From NCBI RefSeq assembly GCF_028583425.1, contig NC_072801.1:65177766-65241765 (forward strand): a stretch of 64,000 nt of DNA. The letters run 5' to 3'. The notes beneath the pieces were generated by a model. The model did no database searches and was not told where the DNA came from. It saw only the letters and a list, made by a program, of their open reading frames with translations. Below, in pieces: positions 48,201 to 60,200 of this stretch. Origin of the DNA: Eublepharis macularius (lineage: Eukaryota; Chordata; Lepidosauria; Squamata; Eublepharidae). How positions within the stretch are numbered: the stretch's first letter is position 1; every line of letters begins with the position of its first letter. The position numbers were made by a program, and so were the translations under genes.

Positions 48201-51200
48201 ACCAGATGATGTTAGTGATGTCTATGCCATGAAAAGCTTGAACTGCCCATTTCCAGACATTCAGCTCTTAAGAGAAGGACCGGACATTTTTCTGTAGGCC
48301 AGTCGGCAACCCTACGCTCAAGTCTTCTCTTTTGTCAATAGATCTAATCATGAGTTTTTGAAATGGAAGTTTCTCCACACTTAAAAACTGCAGTAGTACA
48401 TTTTAAAGCCTGATTCAAACAACCAATTAAAGTAGCATTCAGGCTAAGAACAGTTCAAATGGGCTTTATTCTTTGAAATCAGAAGACTGGTGTTCACACA
48501 AAAGTATTATTTGGGAATGTAAAATGGTCTTAACAAAGAAAGAAAAATCACTAGTTAGATTTTCTATCTACGTGACCCGAGTGTTCTTAAACAAAACAGT
48601 CTGCCAGAGTTTGGATTCTGCAGCCTCCAGAGGGCACACAACAGCCTTTGCAAGATGATTCACCAGAGAGACCCATAGACTGAATCAAGTTTAATACTTA
48701 TCATTCCTCATATTAGTATTCTTCATGATTTCTGGGGGGAAAGGCATGTTTTAATTGTGATGATGCAAAGATTTTTGTGCGGTTGAGTTATGGAAGCCGA
48801 CTTTAAAATCTTATCATTATCATGAAGTCATAGCAATGACAGAGCAAGGCTGCTTATTCTGAAGAATTGATAAAATTTGCATAACAGCCAGTGTGATGTA
48901 ATAGAGTGTCAGACTGTACATTTGTTGGAGGATGCAACATCTCCCCTTGCTAAAAGGGGATTGTCCTTCCTACATATAACAGGGTGACTAATGTCATTTG
49001 GAAACTGACTTCCTTTTTCATTTTAATTTGCACAGTGATAATATCATAGAGACTGGTTTGGGGGCTGGCATGTAAGACCTAGCGTGACCTAGACTAGCAG
49101 AAAGGGAGCCTGGAGAGCCAGCATGGTGTAATGGTGGTGTGTCAGACTAGGGTCTGCAACACCCAAGTTCAAAGCCCCACACTGCCATGAAGAGGGCTGG
49201 ATGACTTTCAGCCACTTACTCTCTGGCGGCCTATCCTACCTCACAGGGTTGTTGAGAGGATTAAACGGGGAAGGCAGAACCATGTACACCACCTAAACCT
49301 GCTTGGAAGAAAGGTGGGATAAAAATGAAAAAAATAATAATAAATGTAAGGATAAAGGGGGAGAGAGAGCCAAGCCATGTTCTGCCACAGGAAATGAGAA
49401 CACATATTAGAAAATGTTCATGTACCTTTAGAATCCTCAGCCAATAACTCGTCTTTCACTTTCGCTTCTTCCACTTCTGGATTTTTTGGCCCACCGTTGT
49501 CCAAAATGGCAGGATTACATCCTCCATTTAGATCTGAGCATGCTAGAGGGGAGCAAGCTAAAAGAATAAAAGAAGAATAAAAGAACTATAGATGGGTGAA
49601 GGTTTCTTCTAATCAGTTGCTTTATCCCTTGTCCCCCCCATACATATAAGAAAAAGAGATTTCCATCCTAAACCTCCCCCCAGCACTTTAGTATCATTGC
49701 TCAAGAATCTTAAAAAATGTGCCAAGTCTTTCCAGGATTTACCTCCTCTCCCAGCCCCCTGGTCTTATTTTCCAGTTCTCAGAAAGAGTTATTAAATTCC
49801 TTCCAAAATTCCATATTTATGACAGGCATGAGTGAGTGAAGGGTGTGTGTATGGGGGTGCCTCAGGGTGTGTATTCCGGCTCTGAGATACATTACAGTTT
49901 GCTGTCAAGTCCCTGTCAGCAAGGGTTGGGACACTCAGGGTCAAAAAAGAGAAGAAGTATACTTCAGCCATGGATGGCCCTGAGACCCCTAGGGAGGGGT
50001 CTTTACCTCTGTACAGTTTGAAACCACACACACGCACCATTATGGGGTACTTATGTTGAATCTGCGTATAACCCACACACCTCACTTATGCTTGTGGCCG
50101 GGGGCAATACTAAATGTCAGCAAAGTGACATGTGACACCCTTGGAATGGAACAGCAGGACTGGGCATGGTCGGATATAACAACAATAGCAACAACAATTG
50201 CAAACGAATGTTATGAAAGCCAAAATTCAGAAAATCAATGAAAATCCAAAATGTTGACTGTGCCAGGAAAAAGATGAAACTGTGTCCCACCTTATCTCTG
50301 AATGCAGCAAAATTGCACAGACGGACTACAAAGCTAGACATGACAGGGCCACAAAGCTGATTCATTGCTTATTGTGTAAAAAGTGTAACTTGCCAGTATC
50401 AAAGAATTTATCAGGTGGAAAAAGTGCTAGAAAATGAACAAGTCAAGATCTTGTGGGATTTCAGAATTCAGACTGATCGGCACCTTGAACATAATACACC
50501 AAACATAGCAGTCATGGAAAATTGAAAAGTCTGGATAATCGACATTGCAATTCATGGGGATGCCAGAGTCGGAAAAAAACAAGAAAAAATGATTAAATAT
50601 AGAGATCTGGAAATAGAAACCACCCGACTATGGAAGAAGAATACAACATTAGTCCCCATTGTCATCAGGGCACTTGGAACCATCTCAAAAAACTTTGCAA
50701 TTCATATGGAAAAACTGCAGCTTTCTGACATAACACCTACAGAACTGCAAAAGACGGTGCTTCTTGGAACAGCATACATATTACACTGATATCTGGTTGA
50801 TACTTAGGTCTCCAGTGAAAACTTGTATCAGCTTAGCAAGGCCAATCAATAATAACATGTGACCTCTGCCTATTGTTGATTGTGTTTCGGATAAATCGAA
50901 TAATAATAGCACTTATATACCGCCCTTCTAGACAGATTAGTGCCTCATCCAGAACAGTGAACAAGTTAGTGTTATTATTATCCCCACAATACAGTTGGGG
51001 AGCTGGGCTGAGAGGAGTGGCTTACCCAAGGCCACCTACTGAGCTCATGGCAGTAGTGGGATTCGAACCAGTAGTGTGTTGATTTGCAGCCAAACCACTT
51101 AACCACTGTGCTACAGCAGCTCTATTATGCAGACTATGGATGCTGTAGATGTTAATGCCACCCCATAATGTAAGAGGCTGCAATTTCAGGTCATGCATAC

Positions 51201-54200
51201 AAGATATGGGTATGCAGTATTACGCAGGGAGCCTGGGTGACTGTACACGGGAAGCACAACAGGCACAGTGCAGCTGCTGTGTTTTTGTGTCACATATACA
51301 TTACACTTCTATGGTTCAGAGTTATGGAATGCATTCCCTGAAAAGGGTGAGCCTTTGTGATGGAGTTACTAAGGGGTAAGACTAGGAGATTAGATCAAAC
51401 CCTTAGGGTCTGATTACGCGAGACATGAAATGAGAGTTAGGTTGGGGGAAACACATTTAACAAGTGAATGGTGCTCACCTTCAAATTAGTGTGTGTGTGG
51501 GGGGGGACAGGCTCCATAGCACATGCAGAGCTGGGAAAGGCTTTGTGATTCCCTCCCCTGCACCCAGTGTATTTTTACTGGCAAAAAAGAGGTAGGTGCG
51601 TGGGCTGTTAGTCTTACCACCTGTATGTCTCCAGCAGTAAGAGAAACAACCCACCTCCCACTGCCTTTTTCTGACTGCAAAAGCACACCGGGTCCAGGAG
51701 AGGGTCCAGGAATGCACTTGGCTGATTAATGCATCCAGTCACTCCAGAGTGAGCCTGCTGTACTCTAAGCCCCCTTGAAACTAAAACACAGCCCTCTCCC
51801 CAAAATTAGACATAAAGCTTACTTTGAAGACAAGATGCAAAAGTTCTTGGGTAAATACTGGACACTCACAAATGCAGTGTCTGAACACAGCAGATCACTA
51901 CTCTTAGGGACCAGAAAACAATATTTCAGTAAACCACCATTACAGGGGACTGGTTGAACTGCTGTGCTATGCAGGCTGTGGATGTTTTCCTTTGATAGAA
52001 TGGCAGATATGGAACCCAGGACAACTGGGGAATCCTGTTGTCCTGAATGTGACAGTATTGTTAGACACAGACTATGAATGTGACAGTGTTGTTAGACACA
52101 GAAGAGACAGAGCTTTGTGCTGGCCACGTGTGTGACGTGAAGTTATGCACACTGTCCAGGAAAAAAAACACACACCACATTCTCCTTTGGCCCCACCACA
52201 ACTGGCTAAGCAGGTTGCACGGCGTGAGTAGTTAATGGTATGATGGTGGGATAACAATGGATGCATTCCAGGTTTTAAATGCCGACAGTGGTTGGTTTTG
52301 AGGAAGCACTTCAGTCCAAAAGAACCCACCTCTGTCATCAATGCAGAAAATAAGACAGACATATATTGCCTAATGGGAAATCCATTGTCTTGTTTCTTCC
52401 AGAACACTATGGAATGAACCATGAGCAGGATCATGATTGAGGTCACTATCAACATCCACAGATGCGCATGAGGGAAGGTACGCAACTTGCAACTGCAGGG
52501 AAAGATGGTCAGTTGGGGTGTGTGTGTGTGGAGATCACAATTCACACCATCTGCTATGTTGCCCGTTATAATCCCCCACCCCATGTGTGTTCTTGCTTTC
52601 CAGGTGAGCAATTTTAATTGGAACATAAGCATGCTGTTTAACTTTGTGTTTTTTTCCAACACGCACTTGAAAAATTAATAAATAAAAGAAAGTGAAACTT
52701 AAAATCAGGTTTTATATATGACGGAACAACCCTTTAGTGTGAGGTTAAGTAACTGAGCTTGCCTGGTGCGTTTTCACAAACCGTACCACCTGGACATAAT
52801 CTAAAGAACAAATACAGTCAATACCATTAGAGTTTATTTTCCTATGCGAAAAGTTAACATCATTTATTTTCATTTCATGTCATCTTCCAGTCTAATTGAT
52901 ATATGAACACGTTCGAGAACCCACTAGGGCTATCTGTAGATCTGGAGTGTTACCACCAGAAGGACACGTAACTCCCAGATTCCCATGTCTAGAAATATGT
53001 TTACCAATTCAAAATATAAATGCAATTTATTTAAACACAGCTATGAAAAATTCCCCAAGTATCAGTAACCAGTGATCCCAGAACACAGTCCTACCCACAA
53101 TCCCTTGGTAAAGTGCACAGACAGTTCTGTGGATTTGGCCAGAGGCTAGGCCTGGAACAGCATCCGAAATATCCAAAAGGCCTTGCCACAGCAGGACTCT
53201 GTGAAGATGCTGTCTGAATCCTGGAGCTTGCTTATTGCCCTAGGATCAGTTCCCCTTTTCTCCTAGCAAGATGGAAGTGGGGCAGCTCTGTACTAGGGTG
53301 CTGGTCTGAAGCACTCAACAAGTTGAAGTGCCAGCAATTTCTGTTCTTTGCTCTTTTTTGAGCTCTTCCCAGCTACTGCTGTTTTGTTAGAAAGAAGAGT
53401 TCAGTTCTTCCAGCCACCAGCATTAACTCTATGATCATCACTCCAACACTTGGAAACAAGATTTGCCTTCCAAAGAATAGTAGAATCAACTTTAATCTCT
53501 CCCTCTCCTGTCTTTCCAGCTAGCCTAGTCCTGTATTATACCACCTCTCCTACTCATGGTGACCTCTTTTTTAATACACATGCCCCATGAGCCTTTGCTA
53601 AACATGCAAATTGATACAACTCTAGGTACAGCTCAGTTATATGCTAGTCTGGTCTATCTATGTATCTGCAGTCTATTAATCAGACCTAGCTCCTAGGCCC
53701 CAAACCCTTTTTCCAGTACAGGCTTACAGACATGTAAATATCTTCTGGACCTCCTGGTCTGTAACCATTAACTAATCAGTTGTCTTTGATTCAGGATACC
53801 ACAGAATTGTAGATTTGCATTAGGCAACACTGTCAACCAGATCTCTGCTAAAATCTTTACACCCATTGCCAACCAAAAATCTTTACAAACCTATGTCCTC
53901 AATCTTCTTTCCATCACAGAATTTATCTAGTGTTCATGTGAAAGATGGAATTAAACTGATAGGGTCAATCTTTGGATCAACATCTGACCATTACCTTCAA
54001 GAAGCTTGAAGAGAGTGTTGTAGCTCTCTATGTACATTTTGGAGACTTTTTGTGTGTGAGGAAGAGGCAGAAGAGGGGGTGTGAAACTCTATGCTGTTCC
54101 AGTGGTTCTCTGGTGGTGGGTTCCAGTATTTGCACAGTTTCTGTTGTTTTGTTTGATATGTTAATGTTTGAAATCATAAATATAGCGCCCCCTAATAACA

Positions 54201-57200
54201 ACAATAGTGTGCTTATATACCGCCCTTCTGAACAGATTAATGCCACACTCAGAGCTAGGGTTGCCAGGCCCCCTCAATCTCCCAGCGGGAGATTGGGGCC
54301 TGGCTCTTACCTGGGGGGGGGGGTGCGTGCATGCTTCACGCACATGCTCCTCCAAGCATGATGACATCACTTTGAAGTGATGTCATCACGCAGCCCCCTA
54401 GCTTGCACCGTTGGGGGCTGCTGCGGAGCGCAGGAACGCTCCTGCACTTCGCAGCAGCCCAAAACGGGCCTGATCCACACCAAAACGGGCCCAATCTGCG
54501 CCAAAATGGGCGCGGATTGGGCTCGTTTTGGCACAGATTGGGCCCATTTTGGGCTCCTGCAAAGCATGGGAGCATTCCTGCGCTCAGCAGGGGCTCACAA
54601 TGGGCCCAATCTGTGCCAAAACAGGCCCAATCCGCTCCTGTTTGGGCGCGGATCCAGTGGCCCCGATCCATGCCAAAACAGGCATCCTGGCAGTGGCTGT
54701 GCACGGGGGTGCGCAGCTCCAAAGGGGGGCGCGCATGGAAGGTGCACTGGCCAGGTAAGTTGGGGCAATTCCCCTGGGGTCTGGCAGCCCTACTCAGAGC
54801 AGTGAACAAAGTCAATGTTGTTGTTATCCTCACGATACAGCTGGGGAGCTGAGAGAAGTGGCTTACCCAAGGCCGCCTGCTGAGCTCATGGCAGTAGTGG
54901 GAGTCGAACTAGCAGAGTGCTGATTCGCAACCCAAACAATTAACCATTATGCTACAGCACTTCCCTTCTTTTGCCTTTGTTACTCACCTTTCTATAACCT
55001 ATCCTTTTTAAAAAGTAATGTTTCATAATTTTCATAACTTTTTTAAAAAAGACTTCTATTTATACAGAAAATATTTTTGTTAATAACGTTTAGGCAAGCT
55101 GGATGAATGGGTAGGAGAACATCCAGTACTTCTTCACAGGTCAATCTCTGGTCATGTCCTGCCCCTTTCATTGGAAGTCCATTCAGGGAAAATCTACCCA
55201 TGTCATCCTGAATCATTAATTTGAAATTGCTCTTTCCTCATGGAGGTTTTTCTGTGCTTCTGCTTCCAATTCAAATTTATCTTTTCGTTTTCCAGAGATA
55301 GCACATGTTGTAGTGCTGTTATAGTCCTCCCAACATGAGTCGAAAGCAAGGAAAAGAATCTTTGGCATGTGGTAGCACCCTCATTTTAAATATTGCAACA
55401 TTCAAGACATAGATTTAGAGCAGAAAAACAGACCCATCTTGAAAGCTTAAGGAGTAATACCCTTAAATTATGCCAGGAACACAGGAAGGAATAAAAAGTA
55501 GATGTGTGACTGTCAAAGACAGATATTTTTCCTTCTTCAACAATTATTCCTGCCTATAGTCTTTGCCATCAGCCATTATTAGCACCTGATCACCTGAAAG
55601 ATGGGAAGTAGAAAAGATGGAGAAAATCCTTAGCCAACAGTTCCCCAGTATTGAACAGATGGTCTACTAATACAGTTAGTAGTAGTTAAAGGAAGCTTCA
55701 TATCCTGTAGCTGACCTCTGTGTGGGTCCAAAGCCGATGACAAAAAGCCAAAAATAAGAGGTCTAAGGAGGAAACCAATAATCAGTATTATGCCAAGTGA
55801 CAAATTTGGCTCATAGTTCATTATCAGGGGGATGGTGAAATCTCAAATGGAGGAAAAAAATCACCCAGATTGCATCAGTACGAACCAGAAATGCAAGTAT
55901 TGCTCAAAATTAACAAGGTTCCTCCATGGTTCACACTGACAACATGCAGAAGAGGTCAGGTCCTTGTTGCTTTCCAAATATCCCTAGTGTACTGAAGCCC
56001 AAGTTCGCGTAAATGCAATTGTTCACGTACATGCCTTATTGCCCGCACCCCAGTCCTTCCCTCTTGCAGTTGTCTTCCTCGCTGTCAGAATTTATTGATC
56101 TTATGGCTGAAGAATTTGGAATGATGTATAGGAATGCCTCGTTTGCTCGCTGCTTTTTTGAGATGGCGAGAAAGGGCTGGGCAACTGAACAGGACACACA
56201 CTCAGAATCTCTATCTTGCTAACAATAATCAAGAATGATCAAGAGGCAGTTTCCTAAACTAGAAATCAACCTGCCAGCTACACAAGACACCTCGGCACGT
56301 GTTCGTCAAGTGTAGGGAGATGCAATGTGAGCTGGGAAGGGTAGTTTTAAAAGACAGAGCCGGTGGAGATCGCTCCTCAGAGGGTTTGTTAATTTTATCT
56401 TCACCTCCCCAAAGGTTCTGTCAATTTCACCTCTCCAGTCTAAAACTGTGTGGCATCACAACCAGAGGGCAGAGAGGAATGGAAATGGGCTGGAGCTGCC
56501 TTCCAGAGCTGGGCTTGGACCTGGAGAGGTTATAATGGTCTGAAGTTTCCCTTCTGGCGTTTCACAGCCCCTTCACACAGCTCCAGTGTATCACAAAGCC
56601 TTTGCCCTTTGCCAGCTCTGTCTTTTTAAACTACCCTTCCCAGCTAACATTGCATCTCCTGACACGTGTTCTTTATGTGTTAGATGTCTTGTGTAGAGAA
56701 ACTCATGGTATCCATGCTTTGTGGGGGGGGCTGGGACGGAGAGAAAATAAAGCAGTCAGCACACACACATGCTTTCCTTAGATATTTAAACAGATGCTCG
56801 GTACCTAGTTAGGCTCTGAAAAGCCACAGCCTATCAGTGGCCAATGGGTCCAGCTCAGCACAAGGCAGGTTTTTTATCCTCACTGGAAAGCATCCAGAGA
56901 GGGGCTATGGGAGGCACAATCACTTGCCTGGGAATCTAATGCCAGATCAGTGGTTTGGTTATATGTCTTGCCTGCCTTTACTCTCTAGATGCTCTACCGG
57001 GAGATTTGCAAATTAACAAGATCTGACAGATATGTATTGCTCTCAAATACGTATTGCTCTCAGATATGTGTTGCTCTCAGAAAGCAGAAGCGCTTAACAA
57101 TATTTTCACAGCTCTAGCAAAATGGAAGAAGGAAGTCTGTCTGTGTCATGGACTAAGTTATAGGAAGTTCTGCTCTCAAAGTTTACTGTTGGGGTTAGTC

Positions 57201-60200
57201 ATCAAATATCAAGGAAAGCTATTGCCCTGGAGAAACGAAAAGTGAGAGACAGGAATTAAGTGGCTCAGAGCCAGCAGCAAGCACAAGGACAGAGTTTGGC
57301 AATCCTGGTTCCCAGTCCTTACCAACACCTAGGATTGCCAACCTCCAGGTAGTGGCTGGAGCTCTCCTGGAATGACAACTGATCTCCATGCCACAGAGAT
57401 CAGTCCCCCCTGGAGAAAATGGCTGCTCTGAAGGGTGACCTCTATGACATTATACCCCATGGAGATCCTTCTCCTCTCCAAATCCCTGCCTCTTCAGGCT
57501 CCATTCCCAAAATCTCCAGGAATTTCCCAATCAGGAGCTGGCAACTCTACCAACGCCTTTTCCCCACCCCCACAAAACACAAAAGACTACCCCCTTCTGT
57601 CCCCAAACCAGGATGGAATTGATACACTTGGGCCACTCCACTTCATTTTTATTATTCTTTCTAGTGTACCAAGTTTGTGATCCTGATTTCTGAGTCACCC
57701 CCCCCCAACATGTCTGTCTTTTACAAGCCTTTTTCTAACATACTTTCTCACACTCCCATTTTGTCTCTTAAATCAATTTGCTATGGGCAGAATGGAGCTG
57801 AACTGGTATTGGGAATCATATGTCCACAGAATTTCCATAACTTTCCCTTTATTCCCAGATTCATGTAGACTAAAACTTAATTTTCGCAAGAAATTGTGAA
57901 TGGAATATATTAATCTTTCAAAAATAAACTTTGAGTTCTACTTCTGAAAAATGGCTTCTGCGGCTGAACCCTGGCACAGATTAAACCCAGATCCTCACCT
58001 AAACCATCCGGGTACTTTTGAGAAAGTCACTACTAGCCTCAGTTTTCCTTCTTGTGAAATGGCGGTAATGGGGCACCTTAGAAGTTTCTTGCAAGGGTAG
58101 ATACAAAATCAAAAAGCACAGCAGAGGTTAGATGCTGCATTTGTTGGAATAAATCAGTGTAGCCTAATTTGAATAGAAAGAGTGAAAAGTACTTGCAGAT
58201 GGAAAGGGGGCTTGATACTTTGTATAGTGTCAGTTTGTTTATCTGTTGTTATTGAACTGGCCCCTTCCTGCTGTGAATGAACATTCCTTTTGTGTAGGTT
58301 AAAAAAAAAGGTATGTTACTGTAACTGTCTCTCTCTTATGTACAAGTCATGAATAAGTTTCATAGTTTGCCATTCGCTTTTCTGTATATAGTTATTAAAT
58401 GAAGTTCAATATTATCTGAACAAATACATCTGCAAAATGATATTACTTCTCACTGGATTCAACTATAACAACAACAACAACATTCAATTTATATACCGCC
58501 CTTCAGGATGACTCAATACCCACTCAGAACGGTTTACAAAGTATGTCATTATTATCCCCACAACAAAACACCCTGTGAGGGGAGTGGAGCTGAGAGCTCC
58601 TAGAAGCTGTGACTGACCAAAGTCACCCAGCTGGCTTCAAGTGGAGGAATCAAACCTGGTTCTCCAGATTAGAGTCCTGCGCTCAGGGGCAGCACGCCTA
58701 TTGAGGCCAGGTAGGCGGTGGCCGCAGGCGCGGGGTGCCGGAGGGAGCGCTGGAAGAGGCGCGGGGGGCGAGAGCGCGCCCCCCAAAGCAGAAGCCTCCT
58801 ATTCCTCCCACCCCGCGCCGCCGCCGCCAGCACAAGCCCCCGGCCGGGCGCAGCCACCGCGGGCAGGCATCTGCTGCAGCGGAGGCAACCGAGCGGGAAA
58901 GCTCGGAGGCTGCCCGCCGCAGTGATCGGGCCGGCAGCGGCACGTGCGCTCCCATGATGACGTCACGCATGACGTCATCACGCAGGCAGGTGCGCGCGTG
59001 CTCGTGCACGCGTGGGGGGGCACTTGGCCAGCCAGCCGCGAGCACGGCAAACCCTAGCGCCGCCCCTGCCTGCGCTCTTAACCACTACACCAAACTGGCT
59101 CACCATATCTGTCTGTCTGTCTGTCTGTAGCAGGATATTCCACCTTCTTCATATATACATAGGCTTTTCTATAATCTTATGGCACAGTTTGATACTGGCA
59201 CAGAATTCAAGGCCCTGAAAGTTTCCACTACTCTTTCTTTGTTTTTAAGGAAAGGAATGGATACTTGGCAAAACCTCAAAAACTAGCAGCAGGGGGCTGG
59301 ATTTCTAGTGGTCAAAGCCACCAGTGATGTATGTAGTTCTTGTCCTGCTGCACAGTTTGCAGAATTATACCAATTAAACAAAATACATGCAGATTTGCAT
59401 GTCATCTGTTTTGAAATGCATCACATCTTAGGACAGAATTTGGATTATGTAGTAAGATTCAGGAATTAAAAGCATTTAAAGGTTCATAGACACAGACGGA
59501 TCTTCATGAGAGACACGTAGGACATATCAGAGCCAAGCTACAAGTGATGCCTTACACAGGTTGCAAAATCAAAAAGAGTCCAGTAGCACCTTTAAGACTA
59601 ACCAATTTTATTTTATTGTAGCATAAGCTTTCGAGAATCAAGTTCTCTTCATCAGATGCCTGATCCGAACTGGTCAAATACAGTTCGGATCAGGCATCTG
59701 ATGAAGAGAACTTGATTCTCGAAAGCTTATGCTACAATAAAATAAAATTGGTTAGTCTTAAAGGTGTTACTGGACTCTTTTTGATTTTGCTACTACAGAC
59801 TAACACGGCTAACTCCTCTGGATCTATTACACAGGTTGGACACTTGTCAGCTTCCCTCAAGTTTTGATGGGAAATGTAGGCGTCCTGGTTTTACAGCTTG
59901 GCTCTCCATTACAGCTGCAAGACCAGGATGCCTACATTTCCCATCAAAACTTGAGGGAAGCTGACAAGTGTCCAACCTGTGCCAGGCGTCACTTGTAGCT
60001 TGGCTCTCAGTGTACAGGGAAATGTGTGCAGAGCTGGAGTGGGATGGAGCATCCCAGTCCAGCCCTAGGGTTGCTAACCTCCGGATGGTAGCTGAAGATC
60101 TCCCAGAATTACAGCTGATCCCCCAGGCCACAGAAATCAGTCCCCCTGGCTACTTTGGAATGTGGAGGCTATGACAGTATATCCTGATGAGGTCCCTCCC

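Noticed and set aside
51481-51729. similar 66-78-codon frames on opposite strands
   Set aside because: The likeness comes from an imperfect inverted repeat at about 51510-51725, probably an old MITE; no gene.
54336-54852. several 130-165-codon frames on both strands
   Set aside because: They lie in the GC-rich hAT-like element and repeat the same phrases (GPNLCQN, GPIRAK types) because of inverted internal repeats.
55630-55821. 63-codon frame with a hydrophobic stretch, thought of as a membrane or envelope fragment
   Set aside because: No supporting motif, splice site or neighbouring element piece was found.
58641-59130. Arg/Ala-rich frames of 79-131 codons
   Set aside because: They are compositional frames in the CpG-rich hAT-like insert inside a SINE.
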